Positions 17,142 through 24,821 of a DNA stretch of 64,000 nucleotides are shown here, in pieces. Numbering within the stretch: position 1 is the first letter of the stretch; each line of letters opens with the position of its first letter. The DNA is from Terribacillus sp. DMT04 (GTDB lineage Bacteria; Bacillota; Bacilli; Bacillales; Amphibacillaceae), in assembly GCF_019056395.1 (NCBI RefSeq), contig NZ_CP077639.1:932001-996000 (forward strand), read 5' to 3'. The notes under the pieces were generated by a model. The model was given only the letters and a program-made list of their open reading frames with translations. It was not told the DNA's origin and made no database searches. The position numbers and the translations under genes were made by a program.

Positions 17142-17687
17142 TCATTCCTTTTTCAGCACCGAACCAGGCAGAACAGCAGTAATATTGGCAGCGATAGATT
17201 GCGGAGATTCTTTTAAATCATGTTTAAACCAATCTGTAATAACGCTGAACATCCCGCCTGCGACGAACAATACACTGGCTCGATCCATATCTTTGTTGAA
17301 GAATGCATCTGATTGGGCTAGTTTGTCGATGGCATAAATAAAGTAATCCAGCAGTATGCCAGACATATTTGTATCTATTTGGCGTTTCAATGCGGTTGGA
17401 TTGGCAGCCAATTCTTCCATCATATTCGTAATCACATCGCGGATATCTTTATAAGGAGTTGGTATTACATGTCTCTCAATGAGGCTTTTTACGGTAACTT
17501 CAACATTGGCGTTCATAACATCGTAAATAGAGTGATAGTACTTGTAAAAAGTAACGCGTGCTACACCTGCTTTCTTGCAAATATCAGTGATAGTAATATC
17601 CTCTAAATCATTTTCTTCCAGTAATTGACTGAGTGCCTCCATAATATATTGCTGTGAATACAAACTATCTTGTCTGGATTTTCTCAA
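17142..17687 (-). CDS. TetR/AcrR family transcriptional regulator
   Basis: 181-residue repressor. The N-terminal HTH covers about residues 10-58 (QQYIMEALSQLLEENDLEDI, TDICKKAGVARVTFYKYYHS), followed by an all-helical ligand domain of the TetR_C_8 kind with FIYAIDKLAQSDAF and FVAGGMFSVITDWF. The start is TTG at 17687. It is divergent from the MMPL exporter, and a near-perfect palindrome at 17768-17783 overlies the exporter's likely transcription start. Most simply it represses that exporter until an inducer binds. Confidence 0.88.
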   Translation of the reverse strand: MRKSRQDSLYSQQYIMEALSQLLEENDLEDITITDICKKAGVARVTFYKYYHSIYDVMNANVEVTVKSLIERHVIPTPYKDIRDVITNMMEELAANPTALKRQIDTNMSGILLDYFIYAIDKLAQSDAFFNKDMDRASVLFVAGGMFSVITDWFKHDLKESPQSIAANITAVLPGSVLKKE

Positions 17688-17742
17688 AAGCTAACACTTC
17701 CCGTCTGTTTGTTCGTTTTATGCTCAATTTATCACAAGATGA

Positions 17743-17783
17743 TTGAAGAATCTTAACACGATAGTATACTTACAAATGTAAGT
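17743..17783 (+). promoter_or_regulatory. MMPL promoter with overlapping TetR-type palindrome
   Basis: TTGAAG at 17743, 16 bases, TATACT at 17765-17770 is a sigma-A-like promoter directed at the MMPL gene. ACTTACAAATGTAAGT at 17768-17783 pairs 7 of 8 positions per arm and sits over the start point, where a divergent TetR repressor would bind. Confidence 0.5.
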
Positions 17784-17916
17784 ACAAACGTTAATTTTAT
17801 TTACGGGTAAGTGTAATGGAACGCATAACATGTGTCAATTTAGCTGTGAGAAGCAGCAGCGTTTGCATACGGAAACGTAACTGTACTTCAAACAACTACA
17901 ACTGGAGGAGATTGAA

Positions 17917-20094
17917 ATCGCAAAGCTTTTATATAAATTAGGAGAATGGGCAGTAAATCACCGCAAAACAATTGTGTTTGGTGCTTTAGCTTTACTTGTT
18001 GTATTAGGACTTGTAACAGCAAAGATGGGCACTGCATTTAATGAAGATTTGTCTATACCGAACACACCTGCTGAAGAAGCTAATGATGTGCTGCGGGATG
18101 CCTTCCCAAATGCAGAAGCAGGAGCACAAGTGCAAGTTGTGTTCAAAGCGCAGGATGGCGAAACCCTTGATTCAGAAGAGGCGAACACAGCTATTACAGA
18201 TATGCTGAATAGCATTAAAGAAGATGATACTGACGTTGTATCTGTTGCAACACCGGCTCAGCTTCAAAATTTAACAGAAGATAAAACAATTGGCTATGGT
18301 ACAGTAACATTTGAGAACAAAGCAGAGGAAGTAACACAAGATTCTATCGATAATATTACCGATAAAGTGGAACAAACAAGAGACGCAGGCATTCAGACGG
18401 AGCTGACTGGGGATGTAGAGTTTTCAGGTACACATCTCGGAGCCGGTGAAGTTGTAGGGATTGTGGTTGCTTTCCTTGTATTGGCAGTCACATTCACGTC
18501 CTTCTTGGCTGCAGGTATGCCAATTCTATCTGCCCTGATTGGATTAGGAATCAGTTTGCTGACTATCGTGATTGGATCTAATTTCTTTGATATTCAGAAT
18601 GTATCCTTATCTTTGGCGGCGATGTTAGGGATAGCAGTTGGTATTGATTATGCTTTATTCATTATGAATCGCTTCAGACAACAGCTGGCAGAAGGACATA
18701 CTGTTAAAGAATCTGTGGCTATCGCAACTGGTACATCCGGAAGTGCGGTTGTATTCGCAGGTATCACAGTTATTATTGGTTTATTAGGACTGGCAGTTAC
18801 CGGTATCCCGTTCTTAACGGTGATGGGAATTGCGGCTTCTATCAGTATTTTACTAGCAGTTTTAGTATCGATTATTGTTTTGCCGGCCGTACTGGGAATG
18901 CTTGGTTCCAGAATAGCTCCTGCGCAGGGCAATTCATTTTTAAAGAAAATCACAGGATATAAAGAAGGGAAAACGAGTAAAAATGTGTGGGGTAAGTTTG
19001 TTACAAGACGCCCATGGCTGGTTACAATTCTTGCTGTAGCTATATTGCTAGTCATTACGATTCCGTTTACACACATGGAATTAGGTCTCCCAGATGATGG
19101 AGTAGCAAAACAAGAAGATACAACAGAACGACAAGCATACGATATACTGGCAGAGGCTTACGGGAAAGGCTATCATGCATCGTTAATCGTTGCAGCAAAG
19201 AACGAAGCAGCTGAGAGTGCTGAACAAGTACAGCAAGATTTACAAGCGTTCAATCAAGATGTCAGTGAGCTGGACAATGTTAAAAGTGTTACACCGCCAA
19301 TGCCGAATGAAACAGGCGATGTGTTTATTATTAATGTAACACCTGAAACAGGACCAAATGATCAAGAAACAAAAGATATAGTAAACGAAATTAGAGACAT
19401 GTCTGATGAAGATATTGAATTTCTTGTTACCGGTACTGCCGCTGTTAACATTGATATAGCGCAGAAACTGAACGATGCACTGCCTATCTTTGCATTGCTT
19501 ATAGTCGGACTAGCGTATGTACTGCTAGTTCTTGTATTCCGCTCTATTCTGCTGCCGCTAAAGGCTGTTCTAGGATTCTTGCTTTCTATCGGAGCTACAT
19601 TAGGATTTGTGACATTTGTTATTCAAGATGGAAATTTAATCAATTTGTTTGGATTCCCAGGCGAAAGTCCAATCTTGGCATTCTTGCCGATTATTGCAAT
19701 TGGTATTCTTTTCGGTTTAGCGATGGACTATGAAGTATTCCTTGTTAGTCGTATGAGAGAAGTGTACTCGAAAACACATGATCCTAAAGAAGCGATTCTC
19801 GCAGGTATGCGGGATAGCGGGAAGGTAGTCGTTGCTGCAGGATTAATTATGATATCCGTATTTGTCGGATTCATGGTCACTCCTGACGCTATGATAAAGT
19901 CGATCGGTATGGCACTTACATTTGGTGTGCTGTTTGATGCCTTTGTCGTTCGCTTGACGATTGTACCAGCTATTATGTCCTTAATGGGTAAAGCAGCTTG
20001 GTATATGCCGAAATGGCTGGATAAGATTTTGCCGAATATCGATGTAGAAGGAGAAGCGCTTCTTCATAACAAAGAAAAAGAAAAATCAAATTGA
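17917..20094 (+). CDS. MMPL/RND family transporter (YdgH/YdfJ-like)
   Basis: Large membrane exporter of about 725 residues with the duplicated MMPL layout: an N-terminal helix, an extracellular domain, a five-to-six-helix bundle, then the same again. Signatures are GIDYALFIMNRFRQQ in the first half and FGLAMDYEVFLVSRMREVY in the second, with the proton-relay Asp in each. Substrates in this family are lipids, drugs or peptides. The start is unusual. The first standard in-frame start, GTG 17974, would cut into the first helix, whereas the frame continues upstream as AKLLYKLGEWAVNHRKTIV to a strong GGAGGAG at 17904-17910. The codon at proper distance is ATC (17917), or ATT at 17911. A TetR gene is divergent. 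Confidence 0.88.
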   Translation: MAKLLYKLGEWAVNHRKTIVFGALALLVVLGLVTAKMGTAFNEDLSIPNTPAEEANDVLRDAFPNAEAGAQVQVVFKAQDGETLDSEEANTAITDMLNSIKEDDTDVVSVATPAQLQNLTEDKTIGYGTVTFENKAEEVTQDSIDNITDKVEQTRDAGIQTELTGDVEFSGTHLGAGEVVGIVVAFLVLAVTFTSFLAAGMPILSALIGLGISLLTIVIGSNFFDIQNVSLSLAAMLGIAVGIDYALFIMNRFRQQLAEGHTVKESVAIATGTSGSAVVFAGITVIIGLLGLAVTGIPFLTVMGIAASISILLAVLVSIIVLPAVLGMLGSRIAPAQGNSFLKKITGYKEGKTSKNVWGKFVTRRPWLVTILAVAILLVITIPFTHMELGLPDDGVAKQEDTTERQAYDILAEAYGKGYHASLIVAAKNEAAESAEQVQQDLQAFNQDVSELDNVKSVTPPMPNETGDVFIINVTPETGPNDQETKDIVNEIRDMSDEDIEFLVTGTAAVNIDIAQKLNDALPIFALLIVGLAYVLLVLVFRSILLPLKAVLGFLLSIGATLGFVTFVIQDGNLINLFGFPGESPILAFLPIIAIGILFGLAMDYEVFLVSRMREVYSKTHDPKEAILAGMRDSGKVVVAAGLIMISVFVGFMVTPDAMIKSIGMALTFGVLFDAFVVRLTIVPAIMSLMGKAAWYMPKWLDKILPNIDVEGEALLHNKEKEKSN

Positions 20095-20100
20095 GTAAAA

Positions 20101-20131
20101 GAAAAGACGTTCCAGAGGGAGCGTCTTTTCT
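20101..20131 (+). terminator. Terminator after the MMPL gene
   Basis: The stem GAAAAGACGTTCC/GGAGCGTCTTTTC with one wobble is followed by TTG. Confidence 0.8.
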
Positions 20132-20456
20132 TGTTGTTTATGTTTACTACAGGCATGTTGAATTTTGGTGCTAGTGTTGAATATAAATTTCAAATTGCTA
20201 AGAAGTTACAAGTCGTCAATTAAATTAAAGAAAAACAGGTCCGCATTTGAGCTGGAGATAAGGTGGAGAAAAAACTTAATGAAGCAGAAGAAAAAGAGCT
20301 GAATAAAATGGCAAATACTTAAGGTACTGAACTTCTTGTGCCCTGACTTTGTCATAAGATCGTGTTTTACCAGGAATCATGCAGTATCTAACAGAAAAAT
20401 TAAAAGGACTTAAATAAAGACAGCCTCTTCATGCTCAAACCGCCGCTGCGCATAAT

Positions 20457-20503
20457 TAAAAAACCAAACGACGCCGATGTATTGCGTTATCGTTTGGTTT
20501 TTC
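20457..20503. terminator. Terminator downstream of ohr (usable both ways)
   Basis: The stem AAACCAAACGA/TCGTTTGGTTT is extended by A and T runs on both sides. It lies about 35 bases past the end of the minus-strand ohr gene. Confidence 0.75.
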
Positions 20504-20538
20504 AATTTAGCTAATTTTTTTGTCTCACCACGTTCCGT

Positions 20539-20958
20539 TTAGGAAGCAATGGTCAGCTGTACGTCTATGTTACCGCGTGTAGCGCGGGAATAAGGGCAAG
20601 TTTGGTGAGCAAGTTCTACAAGCTCTTCAGCTTGTTCTTTTGAAACACCTTTGAGAGTGATGACAAGCTCAACTTCCAATCCGAATCCGCCGTCTTCTTC
20701 TTTGCCAATGGCTACGTTTGCAGTGATTTCTGTATGTTCGGGTTTTACACGTTTTTGTCTAGCAACTAGGCCTAAAGCACTTTCAAAGCATGCTGCATAT
20801 CCCGCGGCGAAAAGCTGTTCAGGGTTAGTTCCTGCTTCACCTGCTCCTCCCAGTTCCTTCGGTGTACGAACATCCAGTTTCAAAATTCCATCTTCAGAAG
20901 CAACGTGGCCATCACGTCCTCCTGTAGCAGTAACGGCAGTTGTATATAGAGGTTTCAT
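20539..20958 (-). CDS. ohr: Organic hydroperoxide resistance protein (Ohr/OsmC family)
   Basis: Thiol peroxidase that reduces organic hydroperoxides, using a lipoyl or dithiol partner in known members. The protein is 139 residues, the standard length. The two active Cys are in AACFESAL (residue 57) and TCPYSRATRGN (residue 121), with the conserved Arg in the LDVRTPKELGG loop. ATG 20958 follows AAGGAGATATG; the longer upstream opening lies inside ohrR. The gene follows ohrR with a one-base gap and shares its operator-controlled transcript, so it should be induced by organic peroxides. Confidence 0.95.
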   Translation of the reverse strand: MKPLYTTAVTATGGRDGHVASEDGILKLDVRTPKELGGAGEAGTNPEQLFAAGYAACFESALGLVARQKRVKPEHTEITANVAIGKEEDGGFGLEVELVITLKGVSKEQAEELVELAHQTCPYSRATRGNIDVQLTIAS

Positions 20959-20959
20959 T

Positions 20960-21400
20960 TTACATATCTCCTTTTTGTAATTGTTTTGTGATTCCATGCA
21001 GTTGTTCTAGCAGTAAATGGTAAGTATCTTTGTCTAGGTTAAGCTCGCTCCAAATATCAGCTACAGAACAGGCTGCGTCAACTTTCAATGCTTTACCTTT
21101 TTCCGTAAGTTCTACATAAACGCGGCGTTCATCAGGTTTGTGTCGATTTCGCAATACCCAACCAGCTTCTTCAAGTCGCTTAAGCATAGGAGTCAGAGTT
21201 CCAGAGTCAAGCTGCAGTTCTTGCCCTAGTTCGGTAACAGACCGATAATCTTGATCCCAAAGCGCTGAAAGAATAAGGTATTGCGGATACGTAATGCCTT
21301 GTGGAGCAAGTTTGTTGCGATACGCTTTAGCTACTTCCTTTGAACAAGCATACAAAGCGAAACATAATTGTTGATTCAATGGCAGAGTTTCTACTGACAA
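20960..21400 (-). CDS. ohrR: MarR family organic peroxide sensor OhrR
   Basis: 146-residue MarR-type repressor. The sensing Cys is in QLCFALYACSKE (residue 13), aligned with the single reactive Cys of B. subtilis OhrR (LCFLLY). A further Cys at residue 19 leaves room for disulfide formation within the protein; whether it behaves as a one-Cys or two-Cys type cannot be told. The winged helix shows SVTELGQELQLDSGTLTPML and DERRVYVELTEKG. The start is TTG at 21400 after AGGGTGG. It is cotranscribed with ohr, and an exact 16-bp inverted repeat lies directly upstream. Confidence 0.94.
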   Translation of the reverse strand: MSVETLPLNQQLCFALYACSKEVAKAYRNKLAPQGITYPQYLILSALWDQDYRSVTELGQELQLDSGTLTPMLKRLEEAGWVLRNRHKPDERRVYVELTEKGKALKVDAACSVADIWSELNLDKDTYHLLLEQLHGITKQLQKGDM

Positions 21401-21413
21401 GGATGGCCACCCT

Positions 21414-21460
21414 TTCTATATAAATTGTGCACAATATAATTTTACACAATTTATATAGAA
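21414..21460 (-). promoter_or_regulatory. OhrR operator (perfect inverted repeat)
   Basis: TTCTATATAAATTGTG at 21414-21429 and CACAATTTATATAGAA at 21445-21460 are exact reverse complements flanking a 15-base AT-rich spacer. The core resembles the ATTGT/ACAAT half-sites of known OhrR operators. It sits immediately before the ohrR start, so the operon is probably autoregulated. Confidence 0.75.
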
Positions 21461-21513
21461 AAACAAAAGATATGCTTGTACTTATTATTTGGGCGGATAA
21501 TCCATCATCAAAT

Positions 21514-21527
21514 TGTAAGCGTTTACA
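21514..21527 (+). promoter_or_regulatory. CcpA binding site (cre), perfect palindrome
   Basis: TGTAAGCGTTTACA fits the cre consensus TGWAARCGYTWNCW at every position and is fully palindromic. It lies 32 bases before the EIIC start, near or just after the expected promoter, suggesting glucose repression. Confidence 0.8.
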
Positions 21528-21558
21528 TAAACTGCTGTAATTCAGATAAGGGGGTACG

Positions 21559-22872
21559 ATGATGAGCAAAGTAAACCAGTTCTTAGAGGAAAAAGTTATG
21601 CCTGTCGCTGCAAAGGTAGCGCAGCAGCGACATTTGAACGCATTACGTGACGGTCTTATTTTATCGATGCCGCTAATTATAATTGGCTCGTTCTTTTTAA
21701 TACTTGCGAACTTTCCTATTCAGTCTTATATGGATTTCTTAGCAGAGAGGCCGCATCTGAAAGAAAGTTTGCTGTATCCATATCGCGGTACATTTGAATT
21801 GATGACGCTGATTGCCGTTTTTGGTATTGGTTACCGGCTTGCCGAATCTTATAAAGTTGATCCGCTGGCTGCGGGTGCTGTTTCTTTGTCGGCTTACTTT
21901 GTCGGTACACCGTTTGTTACGTACGTGATCGGCAAGACCCCGGAAGGAGCAGCTATTACAGAAACGGCGTACCAAACAGCGATGTTTACTAGTAAAGGGT
22001 TATTTGTCGGGATGCTGATTGCATTAATGTGTACAGAGATTTATCGGATTATAGTACAGCGAAATATCGTCATTAAACTGCCAGACGGTGTACCCCCGGC
22101 AGTAGCTCGCTCCTTCACTGCGCTGATACCGGGATTCTTCGCCATCATGGCTGTTTGGCTGCTAAGACTGTTGGTAGAAAATGTTGGCTCCTTTGGAAGC
22201 ATTCATAATGTTATTACGATGCTGCTCCAAAAGCCGCTCACTTCTGTCGGAACGAGTCTTATTGGAACAATGATTATCTTCCTTTTAATTACGTTGCTTT
22301 GGAGTACCGGGCTGCATGGGGCAACAATTGTCGGCGCTGTCACAGGTCCGATTTGGCTGACATTGACAGCAGAGAATGCGAAGTCATTTGAGCTTGGCGA
22401 ACCAGTTCAGCATATTGTGACAAATGAGATTAATGATATTGTTTTTATCGGCGGCTCGGGAACAACGCTCGGTCTGGTGCTTGCCATGCTTCTGTTTGCA
22501 AAAAGTCAGCAAATGAAACAGCTGGGCAGACTTAGTATTGGTCCAGGAATCTTCAATATTAATGAACCGATATTATTCGGAATGCCCATTGTTATGAACC
22601 CGCTTTTAATTGTACCGTTTATTTTTACACCGCTTCTATCTGTTTTGATTACGTATCTCGCCATGGACTGGGGTCTTGTCGCGAAGCCAATTGGTATCGT
22701 ACCCCCTTGGACGATGCCGCCTATATTGCAGGGATACTTAATAACTGGCAGCATATCAGGGGCAATTTTACAGTTGCTTATTTTAGGATTGTCGTTTTGT
22801 ATCTATTATCCATTCTTTCGCCTTTGGGACAAACAAAAAGCAGCGGAGGAAGCAGGGGAAGGAGAGCAGTAA
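21559..22872 (+). CDS. PTS sugar transporter EIIC component (lactose/cellobiose family), orphan
   Basis: Membrane permease subunit of a phosphotransferase system, 437 residues, with eight to ten hydrophobic segments. The N-terminal MMSKVNQFLEEKVMPVAAKV and LRDGLILSMPLIIIGSFFLI match CelB-type EIIC; GLHGATIVGAVTGP and INEPILFGMPIVMNP are the conserved sugar-site loops. AAGGGGG precedes the ATG. No EIIA, EIIB or glycosidase gene lies nearby, so it would need partner subunits encoded elsewhere. The perfect cre upstream supports a sugar-uptake role. Substrate probably a beta-glucoside or chito-oligosaccharide, by family only. Confidence 0.9.
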   Translation: MMSKVNQFLEEKVMPVAAKVAQQRHLNALRDGLILSMPLIIIGSFFLILANFPIQSYMDFLAERPHLKESLLYPYRGTFELMTLIAVFGIGYRLAESYKVDPLAAGAVSLSAYFVGTPFVTYVIGKTPEGAAITETAYQTAMFTSKGLFVGMLIALMCTEIYRIIVQRNIVIKLPDGVPPAVARSFTALIPGFFAIMAVWLLRLLVENVGSFGSIHNVITMLLQKPLTSVGTSLIGTMIIFLLITLLWSTGLHGATIVGAVTGPIWLTLTAENAKSFELGEPVQHIVTNEINDIVFIGGSGTTLGLVLAMLLFAKSQQMKQLGRLSIGPGIFNINEPILFGMPIVMNPLLIVPFIFTPLLSVLITYLAMDWGLVAKPIGIVPPWTMPPILQGYLITGSISGAILQLLILGLSFCIYYPFFRLWDKQKAAEEAGEGEQ

Positions 22873-23040
22873 TCTGCTCTTTCTTCTACATAGAAGCAGC
22901 GTAATCTGAAGAAGTGTGAAAAGAAAAGGATTGTGGAATGTTATTTAAAGATATCTTTCAATATAGAAAAATTGAAAAACATGCAGGAAAATCAGTTTGT
23001 CATCGAGAAAGAAATAAAAAAAGGCTATAGGAGGGGAATT

Positions 23041-23619
23041 ATGACGACGTCTTATGAAGAATTAGTAGCGGAAATGGAACGTATTTCAACAGTGATTCAA
23101 AAGTTCCCGGAGAATCTGCAAGGAAAGGTTTTCGATATTATGGTCAAAAGCTATCTTGGCGATCAAACGTATGAAGCTGCCACTATGGAAGAACCAGAGC
23201 CTGAGCCGGTACAGCATATTTCGGTAGTTGACTCCAATCGCGTTCAACCAATTAAGAAGCGTCCTATTCGCCGAAACAAGGACTCCTATAGCATGGTGAA
23301 GGATTTAGACTTACTCGGTAAGACGGGAGTAGAGCCATTCCGTGATTTTCTGGAGCGCTATGAAGTGAATTCAAATATCAAATTCAACACGGTAGCAGTT
23401 TATTACTTGAAAAATGTTCTGCATATAGCGGATGTTACCATAGATCATATTTACACATGTTATAAAAATGGAGAACGGAAAGTACCTGGCAACCTAAGAC
23501 AAAGTATTACCGACACCTCGAGTTCTAAATACGGCTATATTAATATGAGTGATAACCATATTACACTGAGCGTTCTTGGGGAGAACTTAGTAGAATTTGA
23601 GTTAAAACAAGAAGCTTAA
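23041..23619 (+). CDS. Conserved hypothetical protein with a C-terminal HTH-like domain
   Basis: 192 residues. The N-terminus (about 1-45) is helical and could be a coiled coil. Residues 50-85 are a Pro/Glu then Arg/Lys-rich linker. From about 95 there is a compact domain: FRDFLERYEVNSNIKFNTVAVYYLKNVL, VTIDHIYTCYKNG, VPGNLRQSI, YINMSDNHITLSVLGENLV. I recall this C-terminal pattern from many uncharacterised bacterial and archaeal proteins but know no function; it looks like a winged-helix fold. ATG 23041 follows AGGAGGGG; earlier in-frame starts have weaker sites. It stands alone between the EIIC gene and a small membrane protein gene. Confidence 0.75.
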   Translation: MTTSYEELVAEMERISTVIQKFPENLQGKVFDIMVKSYLGDQTYEAATMEEPEPEPVQHISVVDSNRVQPIKKRPIRRNKDSYSMVKDLDLLGKTGVEPFRDFLERYEVNSNIKFNTVAVYYLKNVLHIADVTIDHIYTCYKNGERKVPGNLRQSITDTSSSKYGYINMSDNHITLSVLGENLVEFELKQEA

Positions 23620-23703
23620 AGTAGTTTAAAAGAAGCGCAAACAAGGAATATACAATTTAGAGCACGTTACTGAAACACACAAATGAGTGGAGGGAAGTAA
23701 CAA

Positions 23704-23991
23704 ATGAAGAAATCAAACATTGGATTAATTGCAGGTGGAACCGTCGCAGTAGCCGCAGCAGCAGGTACCTTTTCTTATTTAAAAAAGAAGAAAGATGAGC
23801 CCAAGGTAAATGGATCAAATCTTCAAGATAAAGAACGCGAAGACAAGAAGCCGAGCCCGGAAGCAGATTTTGAGCGAGAAGAAAGAGGCTTGACTGCACT
23901 TGATCACGCGTACAAGGAAGAGTGGGTCGCAAACACGCTCTCACCAACGGAAGAAGATATTAAACGAGCAGAAGAAAAAGCGAACAAATGA
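23704..23991 (+). CDS. Small membrane-anchored hypothetical protein
   Basis: 95 residues: a single N-terminal hydrophobic segment (NIGLIAGGTVAVAAAAGTFS, about 4-23) followed by a highly charged Lys/Glu-rich tail with no obvious fold. It resembles the many small bitopic proteins of Bacillaceae of unknown role. A good site (GGAGGGAAG) precedes the ATG and a terminator follows directly, so it is a single-gene unit. Confidence 0.7.
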   Translation: MKKSNIGLIAGGTVAVAAAAGTFSYLKKKKDEPKVNGSNLQDKEREDKKPSPEADFEREERGLTALDHAYKEEWVANTLSPTEEDIKRAEEKANK

Positions 23992-23994
23992 GAG

Positions 23995-24022
23995 AATCCC
24001 GGCTGATGGCCGGGATTTTTTT
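23995..24022 (+). terminator. Terminator after the small membrane protein gene
   Basis: AATCCCGGC/GCCGGGATT with a TGATG loop is followed by a run of T. Confidence 0.92.
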
Positions 24023-24164
24023 GTTACATAGCTTGTAAATAAAAATAGCGTACGAAAGTTTTCGGATCTAGGATAGATTAGATTTACTTTTATATTCTCC
24101 CTGGTGTACACCTGGCTTTGAATCTATAATGGAATTAACTTACATAGACTAGAAGGAGAAATAA

Positions 24165-24341
24165 ATGACGATTGTATCCTTATATACCGTCGCAATTTGG
24201 GCACTTACTGTCCTAGCTTTAATAGGCGCAGTAATTGGTGTTTATTTAGTATCTAAGTTATTCAACCGGAGAAGGCAGCAGCAAATGATAAAAGAATGGC
24301 AAGCAGAGAAGGAGACGCAGAAATGGCAAAATACCAAATGA
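24165..24341 (+). CDS. 58-residue single-pass membrane protein
   Basis: Short gene with a strong AAGGAGAA site 6 bases before its ATG. It encodes one hydrophobic helix (about residues 3-30) followed by a Lys/Arg/Gln-rich cytoplasmic tail, with SKLFNRRRQQQ at the junction. Its last 19 bases overlap the start of the acetyltransferase gene, which implies translational coupling. No family recognised. The overlap and site make it a likely real gene despite its size. Confidence 0.6.
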   Translation: MTIVSLYTVAIWALTVLALIGAVIGVYLVSKLFNRRRQQQMIKEWQAEKETQKWQNTK

Positions 24342-24790
24342 CGCTGATGACACAGAGTGAGGCAGAACATATTGCAGCTGAGTGGAAGTATGATGGTATG
24401 TATCATTTTTATAACCTAGATCAAGATGAGGAAGATTTAGCGTTGTTTTTAGACCCAAAAGCGCGGAAAGATAAGGTGTTCGCTGTAAAAAAAAGAGAGG
24501 AGCTTGTTGGGTTTGCCGAAGTAATGATGGAAAACAACATAGCAGAAATTGGATTTGGCATGCGTCCTGATCTGACTGGAAAAGGTCTTGGGCATGCATT
24601 TGTTTCTTTCTTGGTGGATACCATTCAAGAGACATACAGTCCCGACAGTATTACACTTGCAGTCGCGACTTTCAATCAGCGGGCAATCACCTTATATAAG
24701 AGAATTGGATTTCAGGAGACAGCTCGTTTTAATCAGGCTACAAACGGCGATGTGTTTCCGTTCGTTCAAATGGTTTTACATACAAAATAA
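24323..24790 (+). CDS. GNAT family N-acetyltransferase
   Basis: 155-residue acetyl-CoA-dependent acetyltransferase. The acetyl-CoA loop is RPDLTGKGLGHAF (Arg/Gln-x-x-Gly-x-Gly/Ala pattern), followed by ITLAVATFNQRAITLYKRIGF, the typical beta5-alpha4 region. ATG 24323 follows AAGGAGA; an earlier in-frame start lacks a site. It overlaps the 58-residue membrane gene. The substrate cannot be told. Confidence 0.85.
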   Translation: MAKYQMTLMTQSEAEHIAAEWKYDGMYHFYNLDQDEEDLALFLDPKARKDKVFAVKKREELVGFAEVMMENNIAEIGFGMRPDLTGKGLGHAFVSFLVDTIQETYSPDSITLAVATFNQRAITLYKRIGFQETARFNQATNGDVFPFVQMVLHTK

Positions 24791-24814
24791 CCCTATCACT
24801 TTTGTGTGATAGGG
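24791..24814. terminator. Bidirectional hairpin between convergent genes
   Basis: CCCTATCAC/GTGATAGGG is a 9-bp stem. On the minus strand it is followed by TTATTTTG, so it best serves the STAS-domain gene; it also closes the acetyltransferase gene. Confidence 0.7.
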
Positions 24815-24821
24815 CTTGTGC

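Larger units (their letters stand above)
20095..20538. other. Gene-free stretch between the MMPL and ohr genes
   Basis: About 440 bases. The MMPL terminator is at the start and the ohr terminator near the end. Between them (about 20150-20420) are short open stretches broken by stops, including FGASVEYKFQIAKKLQVVN, AGDKVEKKLNEAEEKELNK and MQYLTEKLKGLK, in different frames. These have codon patterns like protein and may be the eroded remains of a gene. No functional feature is supported there. Confidence 0.4.

Noticed and set aside
22938-23030. 30-residue open frame ending at the ribosome binding site of the hypothetical gene at 23041
   Set aside because: It has an AAGGA-like site and a suggestive stop position, but the sequence is basic and unremarkable, with no further support; a leader peptide cannot be claimed.
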